DNA of 64,000 nucleotides from Bufo bufo (lineage: Eukaryota; Chordata; Amphibia; Anura; Bufonidae), in the NCBI RefSeq assembly GCF_905171765.1, contig NC_053389.1, positions 404,226,645-404,290,644 on the forward strand, in the 5' to 3' direction. Every line of letters starts with the position of its first letter. The first letter of the stretch is position 1. Made by a program: the position numbers and the translations under genes. This document shows, piece by piece, positions 44,501-56,188 of the stretch. The notes beneath the pieces were generated by a model, which ran no database searches, had not been told where the DNA came from, and saw nothing but the letters and a program-made list of their open reading frames with translations.

Positions 44501-45479
44501 CAGCACGCACGGGTCAGTCGCACTGCGGAACAGCACCACTTCACCACCAATGACTGGGCCTCCATGCGAGACCTGTGTGTCCTGTTGCGCTGTTTCGAGT
44601 ACTCCACCAACATGGCCAGTGGCGATGATGCCGTTATCAGCGTTACAATACCACTTCTATGTCTCCTTGAGAAAACACTTAGGGCGATGATGGAAGAGGA
44701 GGTGGCCCAGGAGGAGGAAGAGGGGTCATTTTTAGCACTTTCAGGCCAGTCTCTTAGAAGTTACTCAGAGGGAGTTTTTTTGCAACAGCAGAGGCCAGGT
44801 ACAAATGTGGCCAGACAGGGCCCACTACTGGAGGACGAGGAGGATGAGGAAGAGGTGTAGGAGGATGAGGATGAAGCATGTTCACAGCGGGGTGGCACCC
44901 AACGCAGCTCGGCCCCATCACTGGTGCGTGGCTGGGGGGAAACGCAGGACGATGACGATACACTTCCCACAGAGGACAGCTTGTCCTTACCTCTGGGCAG
45001 CCTGGCACACATGAGCGACTACATTCTGCAGTGCCTGCGCAACGACAGCAGAGTTGCCCACATTTTAACGTGTGCGGACTACTGGGTTGCCACCCTGCTG
45101 GATCCCCGGTACAAAGACAATGTGCCGACCTTACTTCCTGCACTGGAGCGTGATAGGAAGATGCGCGAGTACAAGCGCACGTTGGTAGACGCGCTACTGA
45201 GAGCATTCCCAAATGTCACAGGGGAACAAGTGGAAGCCCAAGGCGAAGGCAGAGGAGGAGCAAGAGGTCGCCAACGTAGCTGTGTCACGGCCAGCTCCTC
45301 TGAGGGCAGGGTTAGAATAGGCCTCAAATTAATTAGAAGGGAGATGTGGAAAAGTTTTGTCACCACGCCACAGCTAACTGCACCACCACCTGATACGGAA
45401 CGTGTTAGCAGGAGGCAACATTTCACTAACATGGTGGAACAGTACGTGTGCACACCCCTCAAAGTACTGACTGATAGTT

Positions 45480-46853
45480 TAACCAATCATTAGTAACAGG
45501 AGTCGTCCCGGAAGATTGGAAATTGGCAAATGTCGTGCCCATTCACAAGAAAGGTAGTAGGGAGGAATCGAGCAACTATAGACCAGTGAGTCTGACATCA
45601 ATAGTAGGCAAATTAATGGAAACCCTATTAAAGGATAGGATTGTGGAACATCTAAAATCCCATGGATTGCAAGATGAAAAACAACATGGGTTTACTTCAG
45701 GGAGATCATGTCAAACAAATCTTATAGATTTTTTTGACTGGGTGAATAAAATAATAGACGGTGGAGGTGCAGTAGACATCGCATATCTAGATTTTAGTAA
45801 GGCTTTTGACACTGTCCCACATAGAAGACTTATCAATAAACTGCAGTCATTGAGCATGGACTCCCATATTGTTGAGTGGATTAGGCAGTGGCTGAGTGAC
45901 AGACAACAGAGGGTTGTAGTCAATGGAGAACATTCAAAACAAGGTCATGTTACCAGTGGGGTTCCACAGGGATCCGTACTGGGACCGATTTTGTTTAATA
46001 TCTTCATAAGTGATATTGCAAAAGGCCTCGCTGGTAAGGTTTGTCTTTTTGCTGATGACACAAAGATATGTAACAGGGTTGATGTTCCTGGAGGGAAACG
46101 CCAAATGGAAAAGGATTTAGGAAAACTAGAAGAATGGTCAGAACTCTGGAAACTGAAATTTAATGTGGATAAGTGCAAGATAATGCACCTGGGGCGTAAA
46201 AACCCAAGGGCAGAATATAGAATATTTGACACAGTCCTGACCTCAGTATCTGAGGAAAGGGATTTAGGAGTAATTATTTCAGAAGACTTAAAGGTGGGAA
46301 GACAATGTAATAGAGCAGCACGAAATGCCAGCAGAATGCTTGGATGTATAGGGAGAGGTATAAGCAGTAGAAAGAGTGAAGTGCTTATGCCGCTGTACAG
46401 AACACTGGTGAGACCTCACTTGGAGTATTGTGCGCAGTACTGGAGGCCATATCTCCAGAAGGATATAGATACTCTAGAGAGAGTTCAGAGAAGAGCTACT
46501 AAACTAGTACATGGATTGCAGGATAAAACTTACCAGGAAAGGTTAAAGGACCTTAATATGTATAGCTTGGAAGAAAGAAGAGACAGAGGGGATATGATAG
46601 AAACTTTTAAATACATAAAGGGAATCAACTCGGTAAAGGAAGAGAGCATATTTAAAAGAAGAAAAACTACCACAAGAGGACACAGTTTTAAATTAGAGGG
46701 GCAAAGGTTTAAAAGTAATATAAGGAAGTATTAATTTACTGAGAGAGTAGTGGATGCATGGAATAGCCTTCCTGCAGAAGTGGTAGCTGCAAATACAGTG
46801 AAGGGGTTTAAGCATGCATGGGATAGGCACAAGGCCATCCTTCATATAAGATA
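45480..46853 (+). pseudogene. LINE reverse transcriptase (CR1/Rex1-like), N-truncated
   Basis: The frame enters at the insertion point (VTGVVPEDWKLANVVPIHKKG) and has the full reverse transcriptase core: NYRPVSLTSIVGKLME, LDFSKAFDTVPHRRL, the SGVPQGSVLGPILFNIFISD motif, and catalytic FADDTKI (about 46050), then WKLKFNVDKCKIMHLGR. The C-terminal region includes RNASRMLGCIGRGI and LVRPHLEYC. A TAA at 46732 interrupts KY-FTERVVDAWNSLPAEVV; the natural end is after HKAILHIR at 46853. The endonuclease domain is absent through 5' truncation. One stop and few other lesions suggest a fairly young insertion. Confidence 0.92.
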
Positions 46854-46940
46854 GGGCCGGGGGCTATCCATAGTATTCAGTATATTGGGCAGACTAGATG
46901 GGCAAAATGGTTCTTATCTTCCGACACATTCTATGTTTCT
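45480..46940 (+). mobile_element. CR1/Rex1-like LINE, 5'-truncated
   Basis: A non-LTR retrotransposon 3' half with flanking 6-bp duplication atagtt (45474-45479; 46941-46946) and the characteristic 3' tail actagatgggcaaaatggtt then ttctatgtttct. The 5' truncation is typical of target-primed reverse transcription. A reverse-orientation tail of the same family lies at 50748-50865. Confidence 0.9.
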
Positions 46941-47279
46941 ATAGTTCGGCCCCATTCAACTTCTGGGTCTCCAAATTGTCCACGTGGCCAAAGCTAGCCT
47001 TTTATGCCTTGGAGGTGCTGGCCTGCCCGCCGGCCAGCGTTTTGTCTGAACGTGTATTCAGCACGGCAGGGGGCGTCATTACAGACAAACGCAGCCGCCT
47101 GTCTACAGGCAATGTGGACAAGCTGATGTTCATAAAAATGAACCAGGCATGGATCCCACAGGACCTGTCCATCCCTTGTGCAGATTAGACATTAACTACC
47201 TCCCCTTAACCATATATTATTGTACTCCAGGGCACTTCCTCATTCAATCCTATTTTTATTTTCATTTTACCATTATATT

Positions 47280-47970
47280 GTGGGGCAACCCAAAGTTGGA
47301 TGAACCTCTCCTCTGTCTGGGTGCTGGGGCCTAAAAATATCTGACAGTGGCCTGTTCCAGTGTTGGGTGACGTGAAGCATGATTCTCTGCTATGACATGA
47401 AGCCTGAATCTCTGCTATGGGACCTCTCTCCTCTGTCTGGGTGCCGGGGCCTAAATTATATGACAATGGACTGTTCCAATGTTGGGTGACGTGAAGCATG
47501 ATTCTCTGCTATGACATGAAGACTGATTCTCTGCTGACATGAAGCCAGATTGTCTGTTATGGGACCTCTCTCCTCTGCCTGGGTGCCGGGGCCTAAATAT
47601 CTGACAATGGACTGTTCCAGTGGTGGGTGACGTGAAGCATGATTCTCTGCTATGACATGAAGACTGATTCTCTGCTGACATGAAGCCAGATTTTCTGCTA
47701 TGGGACCTCTCTCCTCTGCTTGGGTGCCTGGGCCTAAATATCTGACAATGGACTGTTCCAGTGGTGGGTGACGTGAAGCATGATTCTCTGCTATGACATG
47801 AAGACTGATTCTCTGCTATGGGACCTCTCTCCTCTGCCTGGGTCTAAATATCTGACAATGGACTGTTCCAGTGGTGGGTGACGTGAAGCCTGATTCTCTG
47901 CTATGACATGAAGACTGATTCTCTGCTGACATGAAGCCAGATTCTCTGCTATGGGACCTCTCTCCAATTG
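47280..47970. repeat. ~120-140-bp tandem array near the hAT 3' end (about 5 copies)
   Basis: gggacctctctcctctg recurs near 47420, 47562, 47702, 47820 and 47955. Within units there are 20-25-bp sub-repeats (gattctctgctatgacatga, ctctgctgacatgaagcc). Unit lengths vary by loss of sub-repeats. Confidence 0.85.
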
Positions 47971-48257
47971 ATATTGGTTAATCTTTATTTATTTTATTTT
48001 TATTTTTATTCATTTCCCTATCCACATTTGTTTGCAGGGGATTTAACTGCATGTTGCTGCCTTTTGCAGCCCTCTAGCCCTTTCCTGGGCTGTTTTACAG
48101 CCTTTTTAGTGCCGAAAAGTTCGGATCCCCATTGACTTCAATGGGGTTCGGGACGAAGTTCGGGTCGGGTACGGATCCCGAACCCGAACATTTCCGGGAA
48201 GTTCGGCCGAACTTCTCGAACCCGAACATCCAGGTGTTCGCTCGACTCTATTACTAG

Positions 48258-50397
48258 TTAAATGTGGGTCTGTGGGAGCTTTGTTGGGTATGGCATGGAG
48301 AAGATTTTACAATAACATCAAAGTTCTTAGCTTCATTGTTTAAAAAACAAACCAAAAAAACCCTAAAGGGGTTTACTCCTTTTAAATTTATATCATATAC
48401 CATGTGTCGTGAGTTCCTTTCTTGAAGAGAGGTCCAGGTACAGGAAAACAACTTTAATTATGACGCTTTTTATGATCTCTGAAATGCTATAAAATTGTGT
48501 AAATTATTTCATCCTTGAAAGGAAGAATTTCTGTAGAAATATTTCACTAAAGTAAACACATTTGCACTTTCAGTAGGAGACATTAGTTTATGGAAATGAA
48601 GCTCATCAAGGTCGATTTTGAAGCCATTTTTACAGCCATGATCCAATGCAAGAAATTCTTCAATCAGAACATGCAGAGTTTGTGCAATAAAATGCTATTA
48701 GAGTATCCACTTTTACCCACTTTTATGGTTGTCTTGATTTTCTCTGATTACTATGCTTTTGCTTTCCTCAGATTACTGTGATTGAAATCCTTTTCTTGTG
48801 CACTAGGTTATTGGTGTTCTTGCTTATGGTTTTGCTATATGCAAATCTGTGTATATTTTGTCTTTAGCTGGACAATAAGAATTTTAAACAAACAGATCCC
48901 TATATAGCTCTATGTTTTCTGCAGTCATATTTTGGAAAGTGTCTTCTGCAGTGTATATCACACATTAATTGTTTCCTATGTTTTAATGCAATATTACAAA
49001 AAGATATATAATAGCAAACTAACTATTTTTAAGATTCAGAATTAAATAGAGATTCCTCATTTTTCAGATGTTATTGTAACTGGATTCTCTAATAGTTTTG
49101 TTTGCCCTGTCATATGAAGTTCTATAACATCTCTATTTCTTTACTATTCTAATGAGCACATCATGTGCTAGCAGTACCTAATTTCATGCTGTTTAGAGAT
49201 TAACAAATTTCTTGAAATTTATTGCATGTCTGATTCGCATAATTTTAAAAAAAAATCAATTTGTGTCCAAATCAATTCTAAATTAATCAAAGTTGCTCCA
49301 ATTGCCCTGAAAATTGGTATATAACACCCTCTAGCCTCCTAGGACTCAGATTTTTTTATTTATTAAAAGATGTTATTTCTTTTTGCTCCGTTTTTACGAA
49401 TTTTAGCTCTTTCCTCCTTCTCCGTCCCTAAGCTCTTGAACACAATGACAGCAATAGCAAATAAGACCAGAAAAAGGAGGACAGACTTGTTTTGATTCGG
49501 AATGTTGGCCAGTTCTATTTTCCCACAGGATCCAGTGAGGCTGCCTTATGTGCTACAATAGAGCCCTGGAACCTACGAATGCTTGTGTTTGAACTCCCAC
49601 AGCTTATTTTAATTATACATATGTTGCACACAGCTGTGGTTTTGTGTGCTGCACTCATAGAGAACAACCGCCATACAAGAGTTGCTCACAGAGAACTAGA
49701 GGCAGCTGGCATGATTTTAGTCTTGGCCCACAGGATTAGCAGCATCACCAGTTCCCAAGCTGACCATAATAGAAGCGGCCCTGTCAGTTCTTTTGAAGGT
49801 TTTTGGCGTACGTTGCCTAAACACTTTATTGCCACCATGGCCACTACCCTTCTCCTTTGATGTTTCCTTCTAAGCACTCCAATCTGGCTCCCAGGTCCTG
49901 TCCAACACACAATCATCGTTATAGTCCTTACTCCCCCCCCCCCTGCTTTTTTCAGACAGTGATATGTCATTGTGAGCTCCTTTCCCTTGTCCAGATTCCC
50001 TGCTCTATGTTTGCCCAGAGTGCCACTGCAGCTACCAATTACCCTACCACTATCAACATGGCTACAAGTACAACCAGCATTACCACCAACAAACCTATGC
50101 ATGGGGTCCCCTTCCTCCCCCTGAACCTTCACCTTATGGCAAACACTGATTGCTCTTACACAACTCATCAACAGGAAGACTATTTTCTGTTGTACATGGT
50201 GGGGATTTTTAGCCTCTTCTTAAGAAAAAAGTAGGCACCCTAGCAGTGAAAACAGAAAGGATGCAATTGAAAGGCTTCTCCAGGATTGCAAGGAGGAGGA
50301 GCATTGCCTCCAAAGCACAATGTAAGATTAAGAGGTGACCTCCAAATCATCCTGCTGTGACTGAGAGAAGTGACAATGAACAAAGCAATAAACATAG
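48258..50397. other. Unassigned DNA, 2.1 kb
   Basis: The largest stretch without a recognised transposon. Open frames up to 161 codons (49686-50171, minus) and 125 codons (49857-50234, plus) overlap on opposite strands and have no recognisable motif. No host exon is supported. Confidence 0.5.
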
Positions 50398-50507
50398 GTC
50401 CGGCCGGCACGTGACGTCGCTCAGTCAGTCACGCTCCTCCCACTTCATAAATGAAGCAGGAGCAGAAGCGCAACTGACTAACTGACGTCACGCCCCGGCC
50501 GGACCGC
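50398..50507. repeat. Short foldback (about 50-bp arms)
   Basis: ggtccggccgg...cgtgacgt...cagtcagt...cttcat pairs with atgaag...actgactaactgacgtcacg...ccggccggacc. The loop is a few bases. The arms contain CRE-like tgacgtca. Confidence 0.8.
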
Positions 50508-50747
50508 TGCATTCATAGAGTGAGTACTGTTTCAGGTGATTAGACTAGTTTATCAAAGGAAAGCGATTGCTTCAGCATTAAAGAAATAGACTATACATAC
50601 AAAGAGACTGCTGTGCGTGGGGCCTGGTGTAATACAGTGACTGCACCCGTCCCCGCCGCAAGTTGCCAGCCTCCAGCCCATCCTCCCACCCTGTATAACT
50701 GTAACTGATGTATCGCCGGCTGCGCTGTGCAGCATACCGGTCCGTGA

Positions 50748-50865
50748 TACATAGAAACAAAGAATGTGTCGGCAGATAAGAACCATTTGACCCATCTAGT
50801 CTCCCCAATATACTGAATACTATGAATAGCCCCTGGCCCTATCTTATATGAAGGATGATACATCA
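50748..50865 (-). repeat. CR1/Rex1-like LINE 3' tail fragment
   Basis: The reverse complement reads cttatatgaagg-side then agatagggcc, tattcagtatattgggg, agactagatgggtcaaatgg, ttcttatctgccgacacatt, the same tail as 46850-46940. Only the last ~120 bp are present. Confidence 0.85.
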
Positions 50866-50895
50866 GTGTCAGCCACGTAAAAATGACACCATCAC

Positions 50896-51000
50896 TTTAT
50901 AAGACGCACTGCCATTTTCCCCACACTTTTGGAGGGGAAAAAGTGAGTCCTATAAAGCGAAAAATATGATATATATATATATATTGTACCCATTACAATA
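50896..51000. repeat. Short interspersed repeat fragment and (TA)n
   Basis: actttataagacgcactg and, inverted, gtcctataaagcgaaaaata frame a short hairpin-like repeat, followed by an (AT)n run at about 50970-50990. Family not assigned. Confidence 0.45.
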
Positions 51001-51855
51001 GAATAGTTGCTTGTGACTCTGTATACTCTAAAATTGTTTTGTCAGACACTGCCAGAGACCCAAACACCCTCATCAGCAGTTCAACACAGTATGGAGTTTG
51101 CTAATTTTGACCAGAAATCTCCCTGCCTGCTGCCACCCATGATTGGTTGATGAGGCTGTATGTGAGCCTATGAGCCAATCAGGACAAGCCCTCCCCTCCG
51201 CTTCTTTCCAGTGTCATCTGATCATAACTCTTGTTCCTCCTTTGTGGTTTTTTGTCACCAATTCTCATAGTAATATGGCACTGGATGCTGTTTTTATGTA
51301 ATTCGTTCAAAATAAAAAAAAATAAAAAAACATTTGAATTGTCTTGCGGACTAATTATTGTGAATTTCGGAACAAGTCTGATTAGTTTATATAATCGATT
51401 TAGTCATCCTTAATATACATAAAGATTGCTTGATACATGGTGGCTCAGTGATTAGCACTGTTGCCATGCCAGAAATCCAAAGGAGATGGAAAGACCAAGT
51501 TCCTCCTCTGCACACGAGCACACAGACAATCACTGCAAGCTGGCCGTGTTGCCTCTCTCCTGGTTTCATCCTCCTATAATCCCTCTCAGAGCCAAGATAG
51601 TGAAGTACTACAACACTAGGTTTAGCCAAGGATATTTATTATACTTACAGGAATTTATATAAAACGCACATGTGATAAAACCAGATGTCCTGGCAATCCC
51701 GATCCAGGATTCGCCACACTTTTTCAAGGGCCTTCAAGAAGTAAATAGTAATATTAAATATATATTGTATGTTAGTAGGATGCACAGGGTTGCTGGTCCA
51801 CCAAACTGGGTGCCTACATTCCCGCAGTGTCACCCCACTGCTGGTACAAAGCCTA
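51001..51855. other. Mostly unassigned DNA
   Basis: A stretch near 51436-51465 (tggtggctcagtgattagca) resembles the start of a tRNA-like interspersed repeat common in vertebrates, but only about 30 bp match what I recall. Otherwise no feature was seen. Confidence 0.4.
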
Positions 51856-52196
51856 GAAAATTATATAAAAAGGACTGGGCACACCTTAAGGTATTCGGTC
51901 ACTAAATTTATTTAACAGATTCACAGTACAATATTCTAATGTATGGAATATAATATACTAGATTATGATAAAATAAATTAAATATAATATATCTGACAAT
52001 TCTAAAGGGCGATCTCCCAGCAGAGGTGATTGAGGTGATGTGTCACCTATAGCTTGCAATAACTGGAGATTGCTCCTAAAAAAACATAGCACTGCAAATA
52101 TTACAATCCATCCAGAGGCATACATACAACACTAAACTAATCAGTTAAAAGCGCTTGGTACTTGTAAATACCCTAAAACATGTATCAGTAAATGCA

Positions 52197-52376
52197 CTTT
52201 CACTTAAAATAGTGGCATAAGTTAATTATAGCAGCATAAGTTAATTATAGCAGCATGCTTCAATAGTAGCAGCAATATTGGCAACAAAGTATCAAGATGA
52301 CTCAAGTTTCTCCAAATGCTAGCAATAAAAAGTTTCAAGACAACTCAAATTCCTCTAATTGTTCCGATAAACATTA
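52197..52376 (+). repeat. 180-bp direct repeat, left copy
   Basis: From ctttcacttaaaatagtggc to gttccgataaacatta. It contains an internal 21-bp duplication (cataagttaattatagcag twice) that is absent from the inverted arm at 56880-56920. Confidence 0.9.
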
Positions 52377-52945
52377 GGGGTCTGGAGGGAAAGGGTTACT
52401 CAGCCATCTCCAGGGGCATGTGGGGCTCTGCCTCTCTTCCTTCAGGGAGCTGTTCCCATGTGTCTCTGTTTGTAGTCCAGTTCCAAGAGACCTCGTGTTC
52501 CTGGCTTGGGGCTCATATATCAGCCTCAGAAACAGCTCACCTCCCCCCTTCTCAGAGATGTGACATCATAGTGTGACTGTGACGTATGCCTGCACTCCGG
52601 ACTGCCAGTTGGCCCCCTGAGGCTAGCAGCACCACACGCCAAGCCATGTCACAAACACAAGGTGAGGGAGAGCATAGTAACTAGGCTGATAAGCTGGGGA
52701 AACTCAACAAGAGGCCTCAGATCTATTGCTCCCTTAGCCTTTGAAGTCATCAGCCACCTAGAGACATATCCACCCCTGCAGGAATTGGCATGCAGGAGGG
52801 GGCTGGTTAGGAAAATTGGCCGCATTTAAGCATATATATGTATTTAGATATTGGGGCACATCTATATACACATATATACCCATTATAAACCTGGGGCATA
52901 CATGGGCAGTTATAGGCCCATATATATACATACACATATTTACAT

Positions 52946-52977
<32 letters not shown>

Positions 52978-53126
52978 TATACCTGGGGGAGAGCCTTGGC
53001 AGTTACACATATACAGATGTATGCACTGCATACACACATCTCCATATATACATCTACATAAGAGGGAATATATACACGGCCATACAGGGAATATGTATCC
53101 CTATTGGCCATATAAGGGGGCCCATA
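52377..53126. other. Left part of inserted block; (TA)n and tata-rich DNA
   Basis: Unassigned sequence to about 52830, then alternating purine-pyrimidine repeats with (TA)n at about 52945-52970. No gene. Confidence 0.5.
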
Positions 53127-53128
53127 TA

Positions 53129-54059
53129 CAGTACAGACCAAAAGTTTGGACACACCTTCTCATTCAAAGAGTTTTCTTTATTTTCATGACTATGAAGGCA
53201 TCAAAACTATGAATTAACACATGTGGAATTATATACATAACAAACAAGTGTGAAATAACTGAAAATAAATGTCATATTCTAGGTTCTTCAAAGTAGCCAC
53301 CTTTTGCTTTGATTACTGCTTTGCACACTCTTGGCATTCTCTTGATGAGCTTCAAGTAGTAGTCCCCTGAAATGGTCTTCCAACAGTCTTGAAGGAGTTC
53401 CCAGAGATGCTTAGCACTTGTTGGCCCTTTTGCCTTCACTCTGCGGTCCAGCTCACCCCAAACCATCTCGATTGGGTTCAGGTCCGGTGACTGTGGAGGC
53501 CAGGTCATCTGGCGCAGCACCCCATCACTCTCCTTCATGGTCAAATAGCCCTTACTTTCAAAAATTTCCCAATTTTTCGGCTGACTGACTGACCTTCATT
53601 TCTTAAAGTAATGATGGCCACTCGTTTTTCTTTACTTAACTGCTTTTTTCTTGCCATAATACAAATTCTAACAGTCTATTCAGTAGGACTATCAGCTGTG
53701 TATCCACCTGACTTCTCCTCAACGCCACTGATGGTCCCAACCCCATTTATAAGGCAAGAAATCCCACTTATTAAACCTGACAGCGCACACCTGTGAAGTG
53801 AAAACCATTTCAGGGGACTACCTCTTGAAGCTCATCAAGAGAATGCCAAGAGTGTGCAAAGCAGTAATCAAAGCAAAAGGTGGCTACTTTGAAGAACCTA
53901 GAATATGACATATTTTCAGTTTTTTCACACTTGTTTGTTATGTATATAATTCCACATGTGTTAATTCATAGTTTTGATGCCATTAGTGTGAATCTACAAT
54001 TTTCATAGTCAGAAAACTCTTTGAATGAGAACGTGTGTCCAAACTTTTGGTCTGTACTG
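53129..54059. mobile_element. Tc1-type palindromic derivative (931 bp)
   Basis: Ends CAGTACAGACCAAAAGTTTG and its inverted copy, each flanked by TA (53127-53128; 54060-54061). Both ends carry the 3' end of a Tc1 transposase: minus strand 53272-53544 on the left and a plus-strand copy of the last ~33 codons on the right (53806-53905). So both ends descend from the same end of a parent element. Confidence 0.88.
53272..53544 (-). pseudogene. Tc1/mariner transposase C-terminal fragment
   Basis: About 90 residues remain. They include WPPQSPDLNPIEMVWGELDR with the final catalytic Glu of the DD34E triad, then DCWKTISGDYYLKLIKRMPR and the closing KAKGGYFEEPRI before a stop. The helix-turn-helix domain and the first two catalytic Asp residues are missing. 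A second partial copy of the last third lies inverted at 53806-53905. It cannot be active. Confidence 0.9.
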
Positions 54060-54061
54060 TA

Positions 54062-54085
54062 CATACATACACATATCAATGAAGG

Positions 54086-54158
<73 letters not shown>

Positions 54159-54961
54159 ATATACATATGCCCACCTGACTTCCCTCTACAGCTAAATTGT
54201 GTGTTTTCTGTAATTTAGACAGAGGCGCAAATAAATGTCCATATGATAGGAGGGAGGGTGAGTGGGAGCGATGCTCTGCACTGCTTCTGTTGGATATGAG
54301 AGGATGGAGGAGGTGGAAGAGGTGGTAAGTGGCTGGTGTGGAAACCAGACAGACAGAAATGTGAAGGTTTCAATAGGACATGACCTTCTTTCTGCGATGC
54401 TGCCTCACAGCAAAAAACATTAAAGCATGGGTCTTTCATTGTGCACTCTACTATTTTCCAGACATTTTATTATGAGGCTTATAAATGGAAAGTTACAGGT
54501 TTAAAATAAATGAAAAGTCATGAGTTTGGTACAAACAGATTATTAAATAGTAACAGTAAATTTGTAAGTGTTGTTTCTGTAATTTAAAGACACTATTCAA
54601 TTTCCCTCATTCTACAAACACACTGTACACTGGTATTGACAATTTACTTTGAGTATAGGCAATTTTTGCAGAGAAATATCTTTCAACTATGTGTTTAATA
54701 TCATTTGGTCAGCAATTACATTTTTGTAGTAACATTTCTTTGAAACAAATAGTCTGATTTCTGATAAAAAAAAATGCAGTGTGTGCAGTGAATTGATTTT
54801 TCCACTGAAATAATTTGTTCAACTAAGAAATTATTGGACTAAAATATATGAAAACACCATCTGATGTAGTAAAGTGCCAGCTACCATGGTCAATACAACA
54901 GTGTTTGCTTCAAATAGTTTTTTTTTTTTCTATCACTTGTTCAACTATGAAATTATTGGAC
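54062..54961. other. (TA)n tract then unassigned AT-rich DNA
   Basis: (TA)n with interruptions at about 54090-54156. The rest has no recognised feature except a partial local duplication: ttcaacta(a/t)gaaattattggacta occurs at about 54827 and 54941. Confidence 0.5.
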
Positions 54962-54964
54962 TAA

Positions 54965-55396
54965 GGCCTCATGCACACGACTGTTGTTGGGTTCCGCGTC
55001 CGTTGTTCCGTTTTCCGTGATTTTCTGTGGACCCATTGACTTTCAATGGGTCAGTTGAAAACTTGGAAAATGCACCGTTTGTCATCCGCGTCCGTGATCC
55101 GTGTTTCCAGTCCGTCAAAAAAATAGGACCTGTTCTATTTTTTTCATGGACAACGGTTCGCGGACCCTCTCAAGTCAATGGGTCCGTGAAAAAACACGGA
55201 GGCACACAAGATTGTCATCCGCGTCCGTTTTTTTCCTATCATTTTCAAGGCAAACTTGACTTCGATTTTTTTTTTTCACTTTTCATGTCTGGTGATCCTC
55301 CAAAAATCAAGGAAGACACACGGAAACAAAAACGGAAACGGATCACGGAACAACGCAACCCCGACCGTGAAAAAATACTGTCGTGTGCATGAGGCC
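54965..55396. mobile_element. PIF/Harbinger-type MITE (432 bp)
   Basis: Terminal repeats ggcctcatgcacacgac / gtcgtgtgcatgaggcc, flanked by the 3-bp duplication taa (54962-54964; 55397-55399). The interior is rich in inverted cgtccgt/acggac motifs. A related, truncated copy is at 58668-58935. Confidence 0.82.
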
Positions 55397-55422
55397 TAAA
55401 ATGTATGAAAACACTGACTGAT

Positions 55423-56010
55423 TGTCACGGCTGAGGATGGGAAAAACCCTCAGCCGTGCGATGTCGAAGATGATAGTCGCTGCTTGGCCAGGAGCACAGA
55501 ATTAGGGAGCAGGTCACCTCTTATCGCATCCCTAATCTGACCCTGACTCCTAGCTGCATGAGCCGACCTTGAAGGTAGGAGGGCTCATGCTCAGGAACCT
55601 CAGATCCCTAGTAACCCTCCGCAGATCCCTAAAGCTAGGAGCAGGGTAAGACTACCTGTTCCTCCTAGACACAGAGGAACAGGAGTCTCACAGGCCAGGC
55701 TACCAAAAATGGGAAACATAAACAACTTATGGCAATGGCAGGTAAATGCAACAAGTATAGCACCTACCTTTCACAGACACAAAGCCTGGAACCCATGCAG
55801 AAGCGCTGCTGTCCAAAGAACACACACGGACACAGCACACACCAGACATTACACAGGAACCCAGGACCATAAGCTGCAATAAACAAACATACCAAAAACA
55901 CACCTTAATGACATCATGTGTGACATAAACTTATGACCACAAGGGTGGCCCACACTGGCAGATGGTAAATAACCAGGAGGATGCCTCCAGCAACCATGGC
56001 TGAAGTACCC
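55423..56010 (-). repeat. LTR fragment, same family as 17666-18630
   Basis: It starts TGTCACGGCTGAGGATGGG, the reverse complement of the right end of the solo LTR. It follows that LTR (gaggaacaggagtctcac, agcacacacc, caccttaatgacatcatgtg) for about 590 bp and is cut off at 56010, where the 178-bp direct repeat begins. Confidence 0.82.
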
Positions 56011-56188
56011 CTTTCACTTAAAATAGTGGCATAAGTTAATTATAGCAGCATAAGTTAATTATAGCAGCATGCTTCAATAGTAGCAGCAATATTGGCAACA
56101 AAGTATCAAGATGACAAGTTCCTCCAAATGCTAGCAATAAAAAGTTTCAAGACAACTCAAATTCCTCTAATTGTTCCGATAAACATTA
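56011..56188 (+). repeat. 178-bp direct repeat, right copy
   Basis: Matches 52197-52376 including the internal 21-bp duplication. The left boundary abuts a truncated LTR. Confidence 0.9.

Larger units (their letters stand above)
42360..47188 (+). pseudogene. hAT transposase (BED finger), interrupted by LINE
   Basis: An Arg/Gly-rich leader starts at ATG 42360 (RGRGHGRGG-like). An acidic Ser/Gln-rich region (42582-43190) follows, then the BED finger SFLAWHFFKQC ... CTLCHQSLK ... MTRHLQAKH (43195-43335). The core (43560-44700) has HLTTDTWTSKHGQGHY and VVCDNGRNLVAALGL for the two Asp positions. LLDPRYKDN lies near 45100, and the C-terminal dimerisation motif VLSERVFSTAGGVITDKRS (47035-47095) ends at 47188. 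Lesions: stops at 42504 and just before 42582, TGA at 43275 inside the BED finger, a frameshift between 43400 and 43560, TAG at 44858, and the LINE at 45480-46940, which cuts between VEQYVC...LTDS and PFNFWVSKL. The same family as the reverse-strand copy at 62337-63480. Confidence 0.9.
40404..48249 (+). mobile_element. hAT transposon with both ends, carrying a LINE insertion
   Basis: The left end contains TAGATACGGATGAGCGAAC and the right end, inverted, TAGAGTCGAGCGAAC, both followed by dense cccgaac/gttcggg motifs. Flanking 8-mers gttactag (40396-40403) and attactag (48250-48257) match 7/8. In order: promoter-like region, 69-bp tandem array, transposase (BED finger to hATC), tandem array, terminus. 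A 1.46-kb LINE splits the transposase. Without it the element would be about 6.4 kb. Confidence 0.88.

Noticed and set aside
49686..50234. Overlapping 161- and 125-codon frames on opposite strands
   Set aside because: No recognised motif, Ser/Thr/Pro bias of ordinary sequence, no codon signal that I can judge.
51436..51470. tRNA-derived SINE head (tggtggctcagtgattagca)
   Set aside because: Only about 30 bp resemble the repeat I recall, with no following body; left unassigned.
52930..54200. Tyr/Ile-rich open frames (YIYIYIY)
   Set aside because: Translation of (TA)n and related simple repeats.
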